Shown one piece after another: positions 47,293-57,387 of a stretch of 64,000 nt of DNA. Positions within the stretch are counted from its first letter, which is position 1, and every line of letters starts with the position of its first letter. The notes below the pieces were generated by a model. That model ran no database searches. It worked only from the letters and a program-made list of their open reading frames with translations, and was not told where the DNA came from. The position numbers and the translations under genes are program-made. This DNA is from Apiospora phragmitis (lineage: Eukaryota; Ascomycota; Sordariomycetes; Amphisphaeriales; Apiosporaceae). The stretch is from NCBI GenBank assembly GCA_038363925.1, contig JAQQWL010000001.1:806001-870000 (forward strand), given 5' to 3'.

Positions 47293-48244
47293 TGGAGCAG
47301 AGGAAATAGCAGGAGTTTATGACGAAATTCGCCCACTTACATACAGTAGCCATAATGAGACGAATGTTAAATGTTCTAACAGGTAAATATGGATCATCAC
47401 CAGACCCGACGGAACTTCATTTGGACCTGTAGTTTTTTTTGTATTAAATTGCTCGTTGGTTCTCAAAAGCACTCACGCGTTGGAGCAGAATTATGCACAT
47501 ATAATCCCTACCGTCGTATGCCTAATACTACATGTACCAGCATGTGTATGAAAACAGTGAGCCATTATTGTGTCTGCATATCTCAAGCAGTATGCAGCTA
47601 CAAGTAAGCTGTACTGGGGGTCAATGCCCCGCGCCAAGGTCGTGAGGTCGTCACTCTCAATCTTACCGTTCCAATACTCGGCTCTATATGGCATATGGTA
47701 ATCTGCCTGCCGGTTCAATTATGATCGAGACTCTTTGTCCATTTGCGATCTCGAGGGTTGTAACTTGTAGCACTGAAACTGCAAAGGCCCACGGCTTTTG
47801 TGACGGCCTTGGAAATCCGATCCGAGTTACGTAGGTAGGCTTGCGCAGAATAAGTCCAGGTGGTGTACGCCACGCGGGCTTTGAGTTCCGATTCCTGGAG
47901 CGCAATGGCGCTTAGGTACTCGCCATGGACCACGGGCACGGCAAGTAGGTGGTAGCAGGCGACAGACATGGATGGCAATGAACGCTTGTAATGAAGAGTG
48001 GAGGGGAAACTCCCGTATCATCCAAACCCAGGCAAAACCATAACGGTGTAGGTACATGATCATCCAAAGCTCTTTCTGGAAGTCTGCCTTCCCCAGGCAT
48101 TTTCCTGTCTCCCGGTACATCCATCCGTTTACCTCGAATTACAACCCTCCCTCCTATCTCCCCTCCTACTTATTCCCTTTCCTCATTCCATCAACATCGA
48201 TTTTGTCTTCAAGAGGCCGTGAAGTCGTGTCTCATCTCGCCGAA
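47293..48244. other. Intergenic: SEC5 3' region and upstream region of the anchored protein
   Basis: No gene supported. The last 100 bases before 48245 are C/T-rich and leader-like (CTCCCTCCTATCTCCCC). Confidence 0.5.
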
Positions 48245-49806
48245 ATGCCTGCTCCATTGGCCATCAAAGGTATGTCTGTCTATTTCTATTTGGGGCAGGA
48301 GATTGCCCCGCCCCCGTCGATCCATAGCCTGTCGATCCCCTCTTTTCTCCCACCATGATTGGCAACGTCCCTAGGTGCCTCATGGCGGCACCTGAGCTCT
48401 GAGCTCTGCTAGGTTGTCAAGTGTTGGTGCGTGGAGCGTTTCGACTGCTGCCAATCAAATGGTCAGTTAGTAAACCTGAAGCTCCAACGCCCAGTGGTGG
48501 CGAAAACGCACGAGGCGAAGCGGTTGCGTGGCTGGACATTGTTACTTGGCCACCATGCTACCTATTTGAGATTGATGAATTGCTTTCCTAATCATTTCTT
48601 GTTATTCCTCCCTGCCTTGGGTTTTGCATCCTTTTTTGTCTGGACATTGGCATATCATAATCTTTCGTCGTTCAAATCCCTGCCAATATGCCACCTATTA
48701 ACCATGCCGCACTATCAGTCGGCGTTATCGCCGCGTCGGTTGTGATAGCCGCCGGCATCGCTATCTACGAATCGCCAGAGTTGCGACGGATGGCCGAAGA
48801 TCTTCGACGGCGTATCGCAATCGCCCTACATTCACTTGGGGACAGCATCAGCCCGCAAGACCGTGAGAATCTGTTTAACCGACCGGAAGACGCCGAAGGC
48901 TTTCTTCGCTCGCGGGGTATCGATGTCCGAGAAGGCGAGCTGGGTGTTGATGCAGATGACGAAACCCGTCGCCGCCAGCGAGAAGAATTAATGTATTGGA
49001 ATGCGATTGCCGAAGAGAAGCGGGGAAAACAGCACGTCAAAGAAGAGAGCCTGTCCACGCCTAAGACCAAGACAAGTTTCGATGAATTTCTGAAGCAAGA
49101 TGCGAGCGGCGATCAGGGAACTTTCGTCTTCAGCACCGGAGCCAACGTCAGAGGCGAAGAAGCTGACGGCTTGAGACGCCGCGGAGATGGACCACGAAGC
49201 CTGAACTACTCCCCATACACGAACCTTTTTGCTGACGAGAACGGCATCGACGAGCACGTTGCGCTTGAGAATAGCTTGATGGACCTCGAACAGGAAGAAG
49301 ACGACACCGATATTTATAGCGTCTCGCACGTCGCCCGCGATGAGACGCCGAGAAGTGCCACTCTTTCCGCTCCGCCTGAGCACATGCCCAGCCTTATCGA
49401 TGCCGCAACTCCTGCACAGGCTCCCCCTTCTACCCTTGAGCGACAACTGGGCCAGGACGAATACATGACAGCAGGCCCTGAAGACCGTGATGATGCTTAC
49501 AGTTCTATCCAAGCCTGGGCGCAGACAGCGCATCCCAGCTTCTACTCGCCTCTCCCAGAGTCGCCCGCTGGTCCGCTCTCCGAACCCGAACTGGCCAGCG
49601 AGGGCATGCGCACACCGACGGATTCCAACTCGCTCGCTGGTTCCGGGGAGGATCTGGCGGAAGACGCACGCTCGGTCGACTCACAGGGACACTCACGGTA
49701 CTACGATGTGGTCAGCGAGTCCGAAGGCATGGCCACCCCCAACAGTTGGTCTGAGGTCGGTAGCGTTGTCAGTGAGAACGATGGGCCCCAGCCCATCCAC
49801 TCGTAA
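48245..49806 (+). CDS. N-terminally anchored acidic protein, function unknown
   Basis: A short first exon (48245-48269) encodes MPAPLAIK and ends at a perfect GTATGT donor. The acceptor at 48717-48718 (branch ATTAAC, then ATCAG) restores phase to VGVIAASVVIAAGIAIYE, giving 370 aa with an intron of 449 bp. The simpler alternative is a single exon from the ATG at 48688 (MPPINHAALSVGVIAAS, 372 aa). Either way the protein has one hydrophobic N-terminal segment, then a basic/amphipathic stretch (LRRMAEDLRRRIAIALHSLG) and a region with RRRQREELMYWNAIAEEKR. A long acidic, Ser/Pro-rich, probably disordered tail includes EDDTDIYSVSHV and SRYYDVVSESEGMATPNSW. No catalytic domain recognised. It is probably an organelle- or ER-anchored adaptor, but that is only inference. 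Confidence 0.75.
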
Positions 49807-50116
49807 CCTACTCGACAAAATTCGTTACTGTATTCTTCGTATGGTGTTACAATAGGGTTTTATGGGGCCAAGGCGTCGATAGGATCAAGGGGTTTTATGG
49901 CATTTCTGCATTCGTCTTTCTGGCAATTGAGTATTCCTGGCGTCTGGAAGTCACATGAACATACGGATATCATCATTTCTCAGTATACACAATTTGTGTT
50001 CTATATTTCTATTTATAATAATGTGATCGCAGGTCCATGCTACAGTACTCTTCATCAGCACTTGTGCATTTGCATGTCTTTGAACGTGGAGATGATGCAA
50101 AAACTACGACAGTAAC
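49807..50116. other. Intergenic between convergent genes
   Basis: 310 bp of AT-rich 3' sequence shared by two converging genes. No gene seen. Confidence 0.6.
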
Positions 50117-50974
50117 TTAAGTCTGCGTGGCTTCATCCAAAGTCTGCTTGCCATCCTGGGGGCCGGCACCACTATCACCTTTGGCTTGTAATGTTTTCCC
50201 GTAATCTTCCCAGAGCTGTTCCACTGGCCGACCCAGCGTTCCGGTCCAAAAGGCCTTCTCCTCATACTTTTCGGCTCGCAACTTCTCGTTCAGCTTCCTC
50301 ACCGTTCCCTTCCCAAATCGACCTTCCAAGTACTCGAGGAAATATGCCGTGTGTTGGTAGCCAGCGTCCCACTTGGCCGCCCGCTCCTTCTTCCAGTGCG
50401 GCGGTGCCAGCCCGCACTGCAGCCGTACCCAGTCGGCGATGCCCTCGATCAGCCCGCCCGGGGCGGCGCCCTGGCCGTTCCACTGGTGGCAGTGAACCAG
50501 CTCGTGCGTCAGCACGCCCGTGATCTCGTGGGTGCGCCGCCCGGCCGGGTTGATGCCGGCCACGTACTCGAGCGAGAGGTGGATCTCCTTGTGGTCGTCG
50601 TCCAGGTCGATGCCCGTCGTGTAGGCGACGCCGCCCATGGGCCGCAGGATCAGCGTCACGGACCGCGTGGGGGGCGGGTGTAGGTGCGGATATCCTGGCG
50701 CATTGTACAGGTGGGAGAGAACGTTCTGCACGGCGGCGCTGAAGATTTGCGGCGGCACCACGGAGGTCAGGAAGATGGAGGACCCCGGGTGCGCGAGGTC
50801 GTGGAACTGCAGACGGAGTTTGGGGAGGTCGAAGGAGGTGGTGGTTGGTGTGGAGGAGGAGTCGGCAGACTTGGTGAAGGGGGACCCGGAGGATTCGGTC
50901 ACGGGTACCACCCCACCCGGAGGCACGGGCGACGGAGTAGGCTCCGCGTCGGTTGGGGAGGAGGAGAGCATCAT
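50117..50974 (-). CDS. Basic secretory protein (BSP) family putative zinc metalloprotease
   Basis: Single-exon protein of 285 aa. BSP-type proteins (named from plant secreted defence proteins) carry a zincin-like HExxH site. Here HELVH falls at residues 157-161, with WNG and GGLIEGIADWVRL just after it. His157, Glu158 and His161 would be two zinc ligands and the general base, and Glu177 is a candidate third ligand. The core before it reads LRLQFHDL, YPHLHPPPTRSVTLIL and GGVAYTTG; ADWVRLQCGLAPPHW and TAYFLEYLEGRFGKGTV follow. The N-terminus is Pro/Ser/Thr-rich with no signal peptide, so the protein is probably intracellular, unlike the plant founders. Two adjacent Met codons make the start ambiguous by one residue. 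Proteolytic activity is inferred from the motif only. Confidence 0.85.
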   Translation of the reverse strand: MMLSSSPTDAEPTPSPVPPGGVVPVTESSGSPFTKSADSSSTPTTTSFDLPKLRLQFHDLAHPGSSIFLTSVVPPQIFSAAVQNVLSHLYNAPGYPHLHPPPTRSVTLILRPMGGVAYTTGIDLDDDHKEIHLSLEYVAGINPAGRRTHEITGVLTHELVHCHQWNGQGAAPGGLIEGIADWVRLQCGLAPPHWKKERAAKWDAGYQHTAYFLEYLEGRFGKGTVRKLNEKLRAEKYEEKAFWTGTLGRPVEQLWEDYGKTLQAKGDSGAGPQDGKQTLDEATQT

Positions 50975-52270
50975 GCTGGTAAGACATACCGGGCATGAAG
51001 ACGGGCAAGGGGACAGGGGTGGTTAAGGATGGCAGAGGCATATAATAGGATATTTGGACGAAAAAAAATGACAGTCAACCTCTATGCACTTTCGGTTGCT
51101 GTGTGTGATTGTGCTGCTGCAGGTGTCGCTGATGCGGGGTTGCCTGCTGCCGCCTTTATGTGTTCATCCAAATCGGGAGGACCAGTGGCCGGCATCTACT
51201 TATTTAGGTAGGTCAATGTCTACATAGTTGAGGATCTATTGGTGTATTTGATGTGCTATGAAACCTTTTCGCATATTAAGTCTCCTACAGGCTATCTACT
51301 ATTTGATTTGACACGACTGATGGACATCTTGCTCCTGGAACAAAGCAAGATGTCTAGATGATGCCTTCACTTGTATACGTACGTGCATCAACCAACCATG
51401 AAGTCTCAGCGAGGTTGTTGCTGCTGCTGAATCTGCCCCTCATTTTTACAAATAAGTGCCCGTATCATGCCTATTCGAGATCACCGTCTGGGTTGGCAAG
51501 GGTACTGTCCTCTAGTTACAGGGGACCATGCCGCTCTAGTGTGGGCGAACGGCCGCTAGAGTCTGGCTAGAGACCCAATCAATGTCTCGCTTTGGCGGGT
51601 TTTCTATTAGGCCCAAGTCTTTCGTTGGGCTGGATTGAGATAAAGGCTGAAACTCCACAATCTATCGGCGTTGAGTCTCCGCAGAAGCTGTTTGCTGCAT
51701 GCGAGTTGGAGTTGCAGCTGCTGCATGCTGTGTGGTTGATCGGCAACAGCTCGACTTGATTGACTGGTCCCGGGAAAAACACAACACCTGTCTGGTCCCT
51801 ATCATTGGGCTGTGGGATGCGTCGCGACAACAAAACCTGCTACACCATCTCATATGCTTCTTTTTCGCTGTTAACGGCCTCCCGTTCGCAACCACCATCG
51901 ACTGATCCATAGCCATCTGACAAATCACAACCGCAATCCTGGCATGTCCTTGACCAATGTCATTATTGCATATTCTAGATCCTACTTGAACAAGCCAGTC
52001 CTTTGCGAAGCCAACACCAACCCTACACCCAGTCTGAGTACGTTTTCTTCTTTTCTTCTCTATTTCCTGTCTAGCACGGCAGCCAGACGGAATAAAAAGA
52101 CGCTCCTCTGATCCACGTTCTTTTTTTCTCTCGCTACCTGAACCCCTTCGGCCGAATGCGACGCGCACGAGGACGATTACTAACTGTTCTGTAACTTTCT
52201 ATAGAGAGAGAAAACCGATACCCGTTGACTTGTCGAAATATCAGCTCACATACCCTTGCGACGGGTGAAG
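50975..52270. other. Intergenic between divergent BSP and STU1 genes
   Basis: 1.3 kb with no supported gene. A 168-codon minus-strand ORF (51662-52168) has no plausible composition and overlaps the STU1 leader. Confidence 0.55.
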
Positions 52271-55200
52271 ATGGCGGAAAAGCTTACCGACCAGCAGGTC
52301 GCTGACCTGATGGCGATATTGAAAAAAGATGTCTCCGTCGATACGAAAGCCCATCACGTCACTGCCGCCAAGTCCGCCATCAAGCAGCATAACGTTCCGG
52401 ACACGTGTGTCGCGCCGCTCTTCGAGGCCCTGCGACTGGCTTCGAGCTCCCAGCACTCCTTCCTTGTCAATGCCGGCTTTACCGCACTCAACCACCTACT
52501 TACGCGCCTGTCACGACAGGAGCCCAAGTATATCCTGAAGGAAGCAAAGCATACGATGCCGCTGATTGTGGACAAGCTGGGTGATCCAAAGGATAAGTTC
52601 AGGGCTCTGGCCATCCAAGCTATGACGACCATGTACGGGGCTGCGCCAATCGAGGCCGAGCGATTCGTGCGCAACGTCGCTATGGCCGGGAAAAATCCCC
52701 GGGCCAAGGAAGCGAGTATGCAGTGGCTGCTGCAGATGCATAAGGAGCACGGCTTGCAGTTCAGAGTATACGTTCCCACACTAATGGAGCTGTTGGAGGA
52801 TGCCGATGGAATGGTGCGCGACACCGCCAAGATGACAGTTATAGAACTGTTCAGGTGCGCTCCCCCGAATATTACGTGCTCTTCATTTGCCGCGAACGCT
52901 GACCAAGTGTTTTGTAGAGACGCCCCGAATGCTGCGAAATCCGATTTGAAGAAACAGCTAAAGAACTTCAAGGTGCGCCCAGCGATAGAATCGGCCATTG
53001 TGAAGGAACTAGCCCCTGGCCCTGCGACAGCCAAAAGAGCGATGCCCGAGGAACGACCAGATTCTGCGCCTCTCGTCAGGCCGAGAGGCAACTTGGCCGC
53101 CAGTGTGTCCTCCATATCTAGCGAGAGACCTACAACGCCCGCACCAGAGCTGCGTCTGGAACCAGTCGACCCTGCATACGTCAACACGTCGCGTGAGCTA
53201 GATGATATCTTCCGGGAGATGCACCCATGGTTTGAGGGCAAGGAGACCGAACAAAACTGGCTGAAACGCGAAGAAAGCATGACGAAGTTAAGAAAGATCA
53301 TTGCCGGAAATGTGCCTCAAAACTTCCCCGATCAGTTTTTGGCTTCGTGTAAGAGCATGCTAGATGGCATCATCAAGGCATGCATGACCCTACGAACAAG
53401 TTTGGCGAAGGAGGGATGCGCTCTTGTTCAAGACATGGCCATAACTTTCGGCCCTGGTATGGATCCCATGGTCGAGTTACTGATGCAGACTTTCATCAAG
53501 CTTTGTGCCGCGACCAAGAAGATCATGTCACAGCTGGCCAATGGCTGTGTTGATACGATTCTCGGCAGAACTACCTACAATGCTAGGATCATGCAACATG
53601 TCTGGGGTGCCTGCCAGGACAAGAACGTACAGCCCCGGACCTATACCGCCGGATGGTTGAAGACACTGATCAACAAGGAGTCGCACCATAAGCACCACCT
53701 TGAACATTCAGGGGGTCTCGAGCTCATAGAGAAGTGCATCAAGAAGGGTCTAGGTGATGCGAACCCTGGCGTTCGTGAGCAGATGCGGTCAACATATTGG
53801 GTATTTGCTACTGTTTGGCCCGCGAGAGCAGAAGCGTGAGCTGGCCCAGCCCCCTTCTCTAGAAATCGAGGCAGTGTACTGACTTGTTTGATAGGATTAT
53901 GGAGAACCTAGATTCTACGGCGCAGAAGCTTTTACAAAAGGACCCTCACAATCCCAACTCGCCCAAGAAGGGAGCTGAGCCAGCAGCGCGCCCAGGCATG
54001 GGCTTCTCAAAGAGCACAATAACAACCTCATCGAAACCATCGCTGAGAGACGCTATGCTGGCACAGAAAAAGGCTCTTGCGGTAAAGAATCTACCAGTAC
54101 GCCCAGGCTCTGCAATGGCTACGATATCCCCGCAGCGCGCAGCGCCCACGATATCGACATCGACATCGAGCTCTTCCGCCCAATCCAGCGCTGCTGCATC
54201 TACAGGTCAGACGCGGGCGAAAGCTATGGCTGGCCATGGAGGTATGTCTGCTGCCCCTACGAGGCCTGTACGAAAGCGACCCGAGATGGCGCCCCGGCCA
54301 GAAATGGCGCCCCGACCCGCTACTGCCGGGCCGTATTCCGGTCGCAACAACGATGGCCTATTATCCGAGAGATCCAGTCCTGGCGAGGTCAGATCCAAGG
54401 CTGTCACCCCCAAAGTCATCTCGGGGTCCCCTAGGAGGACGGCTCCGAGACCTAGACCCGGGCACCAACCTACACTCAGCGAGTCTAGTGTACTGAGCCC
54501 GCCAAGACCAACGACGGCGACAGGCAAGGCGGCAGCTGCGGAATCGCCACAACAGACCCCGGTCAAAGCTCAGACTACCATGCCTGCGTTTGATCCTAGT
54601 AGTAGCCCTTCGAAGGCAGATGAAGAGTTCTCTCTGGTCGTCCCAAACGTCTCAGAGCTCAAAGAACATGTCAGACCGATACCTACAAGGGAGCCGTCTG
54701 TGGTTCCTGAGCCGCAGGAGGTACACCAAGAGCCCGCAGCACATGTGGAAACTGTAAAGTCTCCGGAGCCTATAGTGTCCCCGGCCCCCGCAGAACCTGC
54801 AGAGTCCATGGCATCTCCAGAACCTGTAGAATCTTTGGAGCCCACAGAAAACCCACAACCCGTGGAACAACCTGTGGAAGTCTCAGAGCCCGCGGTGCCT
54901 GTCCCAGAACCTGTCCAGCCCGAAGAGGTGAAACTCAGTGAGGGGAGGGAGGAGACACTACCGGGAACGCCGTCAAAAACACTCCAGGTCTATGAGGATC
55001 CTTTCACTGCTGGATCCCCCTCCACTACCCCACGGCCCAGAACCAATGGGGATTTTGAGCGACCTGTTTTGGAAGCAAGACATGTCAATGAAGATGCCGC
55101 CCGCTTGACTTTGACTCCGAGCGCTGTCGACGGCGTAGGGGAGGACGCACCAGTCAGTCGAGAAAAAGCCCGCCAGCATACTCGCCTACTAGAAAGTGGT

Positions 55201-55920
55201 ACTGCGCGCGTCAAGTCGCGCACTCTCGACGTCCACGGATTCCGCAAATTACAGTCTCTTATACGGGATAACAATGGTCTTTTCACAGACGACAGATTTG
55301 ATGCGCTCCTTGTCGGGCTGTTCCAGTATCTGGAAGCCCCTCTGCCGGATCTCAGCACTGGGAAGTTGCAGGATGTCAAGGCCCAAGTCTTGGCGACTAT
55401 CAAACTTCTCTTGAAGAAACTACGTGACAACTTTCAACCTCACGTCTCGATGGGGTTGGAAGCATTACTTACTACCCGCGCCGCCTACGAAGCCCGCACG
55501 CATATCGTCAGTGGTCTGGAGCTCTTGGCCGATGAGCTTGTGCTTCTCGGAGACGCTGACGAGATCACCGTCACCATGACGCGCCGCCTGCGCGAAATGG
55601 AGATGGACGCCGCCGGCTCTCGTAGCCTCAGCATGGGCCTGCACGTGCTCAAGCAGCTTATCGACACGCGCCCCACGTTCACCCCCAATGATAGCGAGAC
55701 CGGTGGGTTGGCCAACCTCGCGGCCCGCTGCCTCGAGAGCCGGGAGAGCGGCGTGCGCATGGACGCCGTCCAGCTCTGCGTTGCCCTGCACGCGCGTGTC
55801 GGCGAGCACAAGTTCTGGGAGTGCATGAAGGGGGTGAAGGACGACCCCAAGAGCCTCATCACGTACTACGTGGTCAAGCGCCAACGGGAGACGTCCGCCG
55901 GCCCGACAGCGGCCGCTTAG
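52271..55920 (+). CDS. STU1: CLASP-family microtubule-stabilising protein Stu1
   Basis: Stu1/CLASP binds tubulin and microtubule plus ends and stabilises spindle microtubules. Exons are 52271-52854, 52918-53835 and 53895-55920, giving 1,175 aa. The N-terminal TOG-like HEAT array occupies residues 1 to about 230 (KYILKEAKHTMPLIVDKLGD, YVPTLMELLEDADGMVRDTA). A second CLASP_N array starts with REMHPWFEGKETEQNWLKRE and includes TYNARIMQHVWGACQDKN and GVREQMRSTYW. A disordered Ser/Pro/Lys region with paired RPEMAPRP motifs follows, then a PEPVES-like Pro/Glu-rich stretch (about 54700-54930), and a C-terminal helical domain. The first intron (63 bp) is a stop-free multiple of three. Start MAEKLTDQQVADLM chosen over an ATG 15 bases upstream. 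No frame breaks. Confidence 0.93.
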
Positions 55921-57387
55921 TTGAAAGGCTGCTGCTGGACCGCGGTGGCCCTGGCCTGGTGTCTGGCCTGGCTGGCGTTCGCTTGGGCTTGCGCCTGCCT
56001 GTACTGGTCGCTTGCCCTCCTTCGATGGGCTTCTTCTGGCCCTTCTTCTTTTTTCTCTTCTCTCTTTGCCTGCCCTTGTTCTTGTCACTCTGCACCATTT
56101 CCTCCCCCGTCGTCAAAGTCTCTTTTCCCTCGTAAGGGTTTCGAGATGCAAACCGACTGGCGGAGAGGTAGCAGGCAGTAAATGAACACACAAACATAAA
56201 AAGAGAGGGAGAGAGGGAGGCGTGGGTACTACTACATACTACATCGGAGTTTCACCTTTGTGATGGCGTGTCGGGCTACTACTATACCTCTTGTTTTTTT
56301 CTTCTCTTCTACTTCCCTTCGTTTTCTTAATTCACTCCTTCATCTTGACCGCACAAGAGAGGAGATAGGGAAAGGCGGAAATTCGGCGCGCTCGAATCGG
56401 AATTTTGGGGAGTTTCCAGGAAGGGTTTTGTATTATCTTGTGTGCAACGGAAAAATGGCGGTTTGAAGGGAGTTGGCTGTTTTGGTCATTTTTAATGTGA
56501 CGAGAGGGAGAAACGAGGGAAAGAGACGTGATAGAACCTTTCTAGTTTTTCCCTCTTCTCCGCGGTTCTCTGGTTTGTGTAGGACAGTGAGAGGAAGGGG
56601 TTCTTTGTATACTTTATACGGATTTTTGTAATGATACGATACTTTTTGCGAGTATAATAATATGTTGAAACATTTCCTTTATAAAACCCGATTGCAATTC
56701 TATGTTCACTATGCTGCTGAATATGCATTCAAGTGGGAAACACGTGGCTATATCGACTGTAAACCGTGTCCGAGCCACCGTACGAGTAAGTAGCTGACAG
56801 AAAACACACGAGACCGTAAAACGCCGCTCTTCTTAGACTCCTGCTATGGGGTGGGTATCTTGTCCAAGAAGCATCTAATCCACAGTACCAACCGAAGCCT
56901 TTTTACCTTTCTGTCACTGCATCATTACATCGTTGCCTTCATTGACACGGCGATGAAAGACCAAATGTTTCACCCGAATGTCGCGAGACACCCTATATAT
57001 CCTTCCCCCTTCCTCCAGAGGCACCAAAGCACCCATGCTGGCAAAGTTCGTGGATGACCTCACCCTTTTACAAATAGCCATCCCTATTCGTGCTCGGTAC
57101 TTTTCACTGCCACTAGCCATACGGAAGCCGTATGTGACAAAATTCGACAAGACTTGCCCCCCCCGCCTGTTTTGAGTGGCCACAGTGGAAACAGCATGCC
57201 GCATCACGAAATGGGATCTCACTTCGAGTGTTATAATCTCGCCACATGCCTCTTAAGTAAGGAGAAGATTGGAGCAAAAGAGGAACTCGAGCGACCTTGA
57301 GTCAGACTGGTCAAAAGAGAAGTGATCCCTCCGTTCCTGTAGAAAGGCACCTACATAACGTTAGCAATGGCCCCATAGTATCGGGGG
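55921..57387. other. Intergenic between convergent STU1 and zinc-finger genes
   Basis: About 1.5 kb. Long C/T-rich and GAGAGGGAG stretches at 55950-56220 and a T-rich patch near 56290. No gene seen. Confidence 0.5.

Noticed and set aside
50262..51041. 259-codon minus-strand ORF rich in Arg/Pro/Ala
   Set aside because: Out-of-frame shadow of the GC-rich BSP-family gene on the same strand.
52354..53301. 315-codon minus-strand ORF
   Set aside because: Antisense shadow of STU1 coding sequence; Ser-rich composition is typical of the complement of charged codons.
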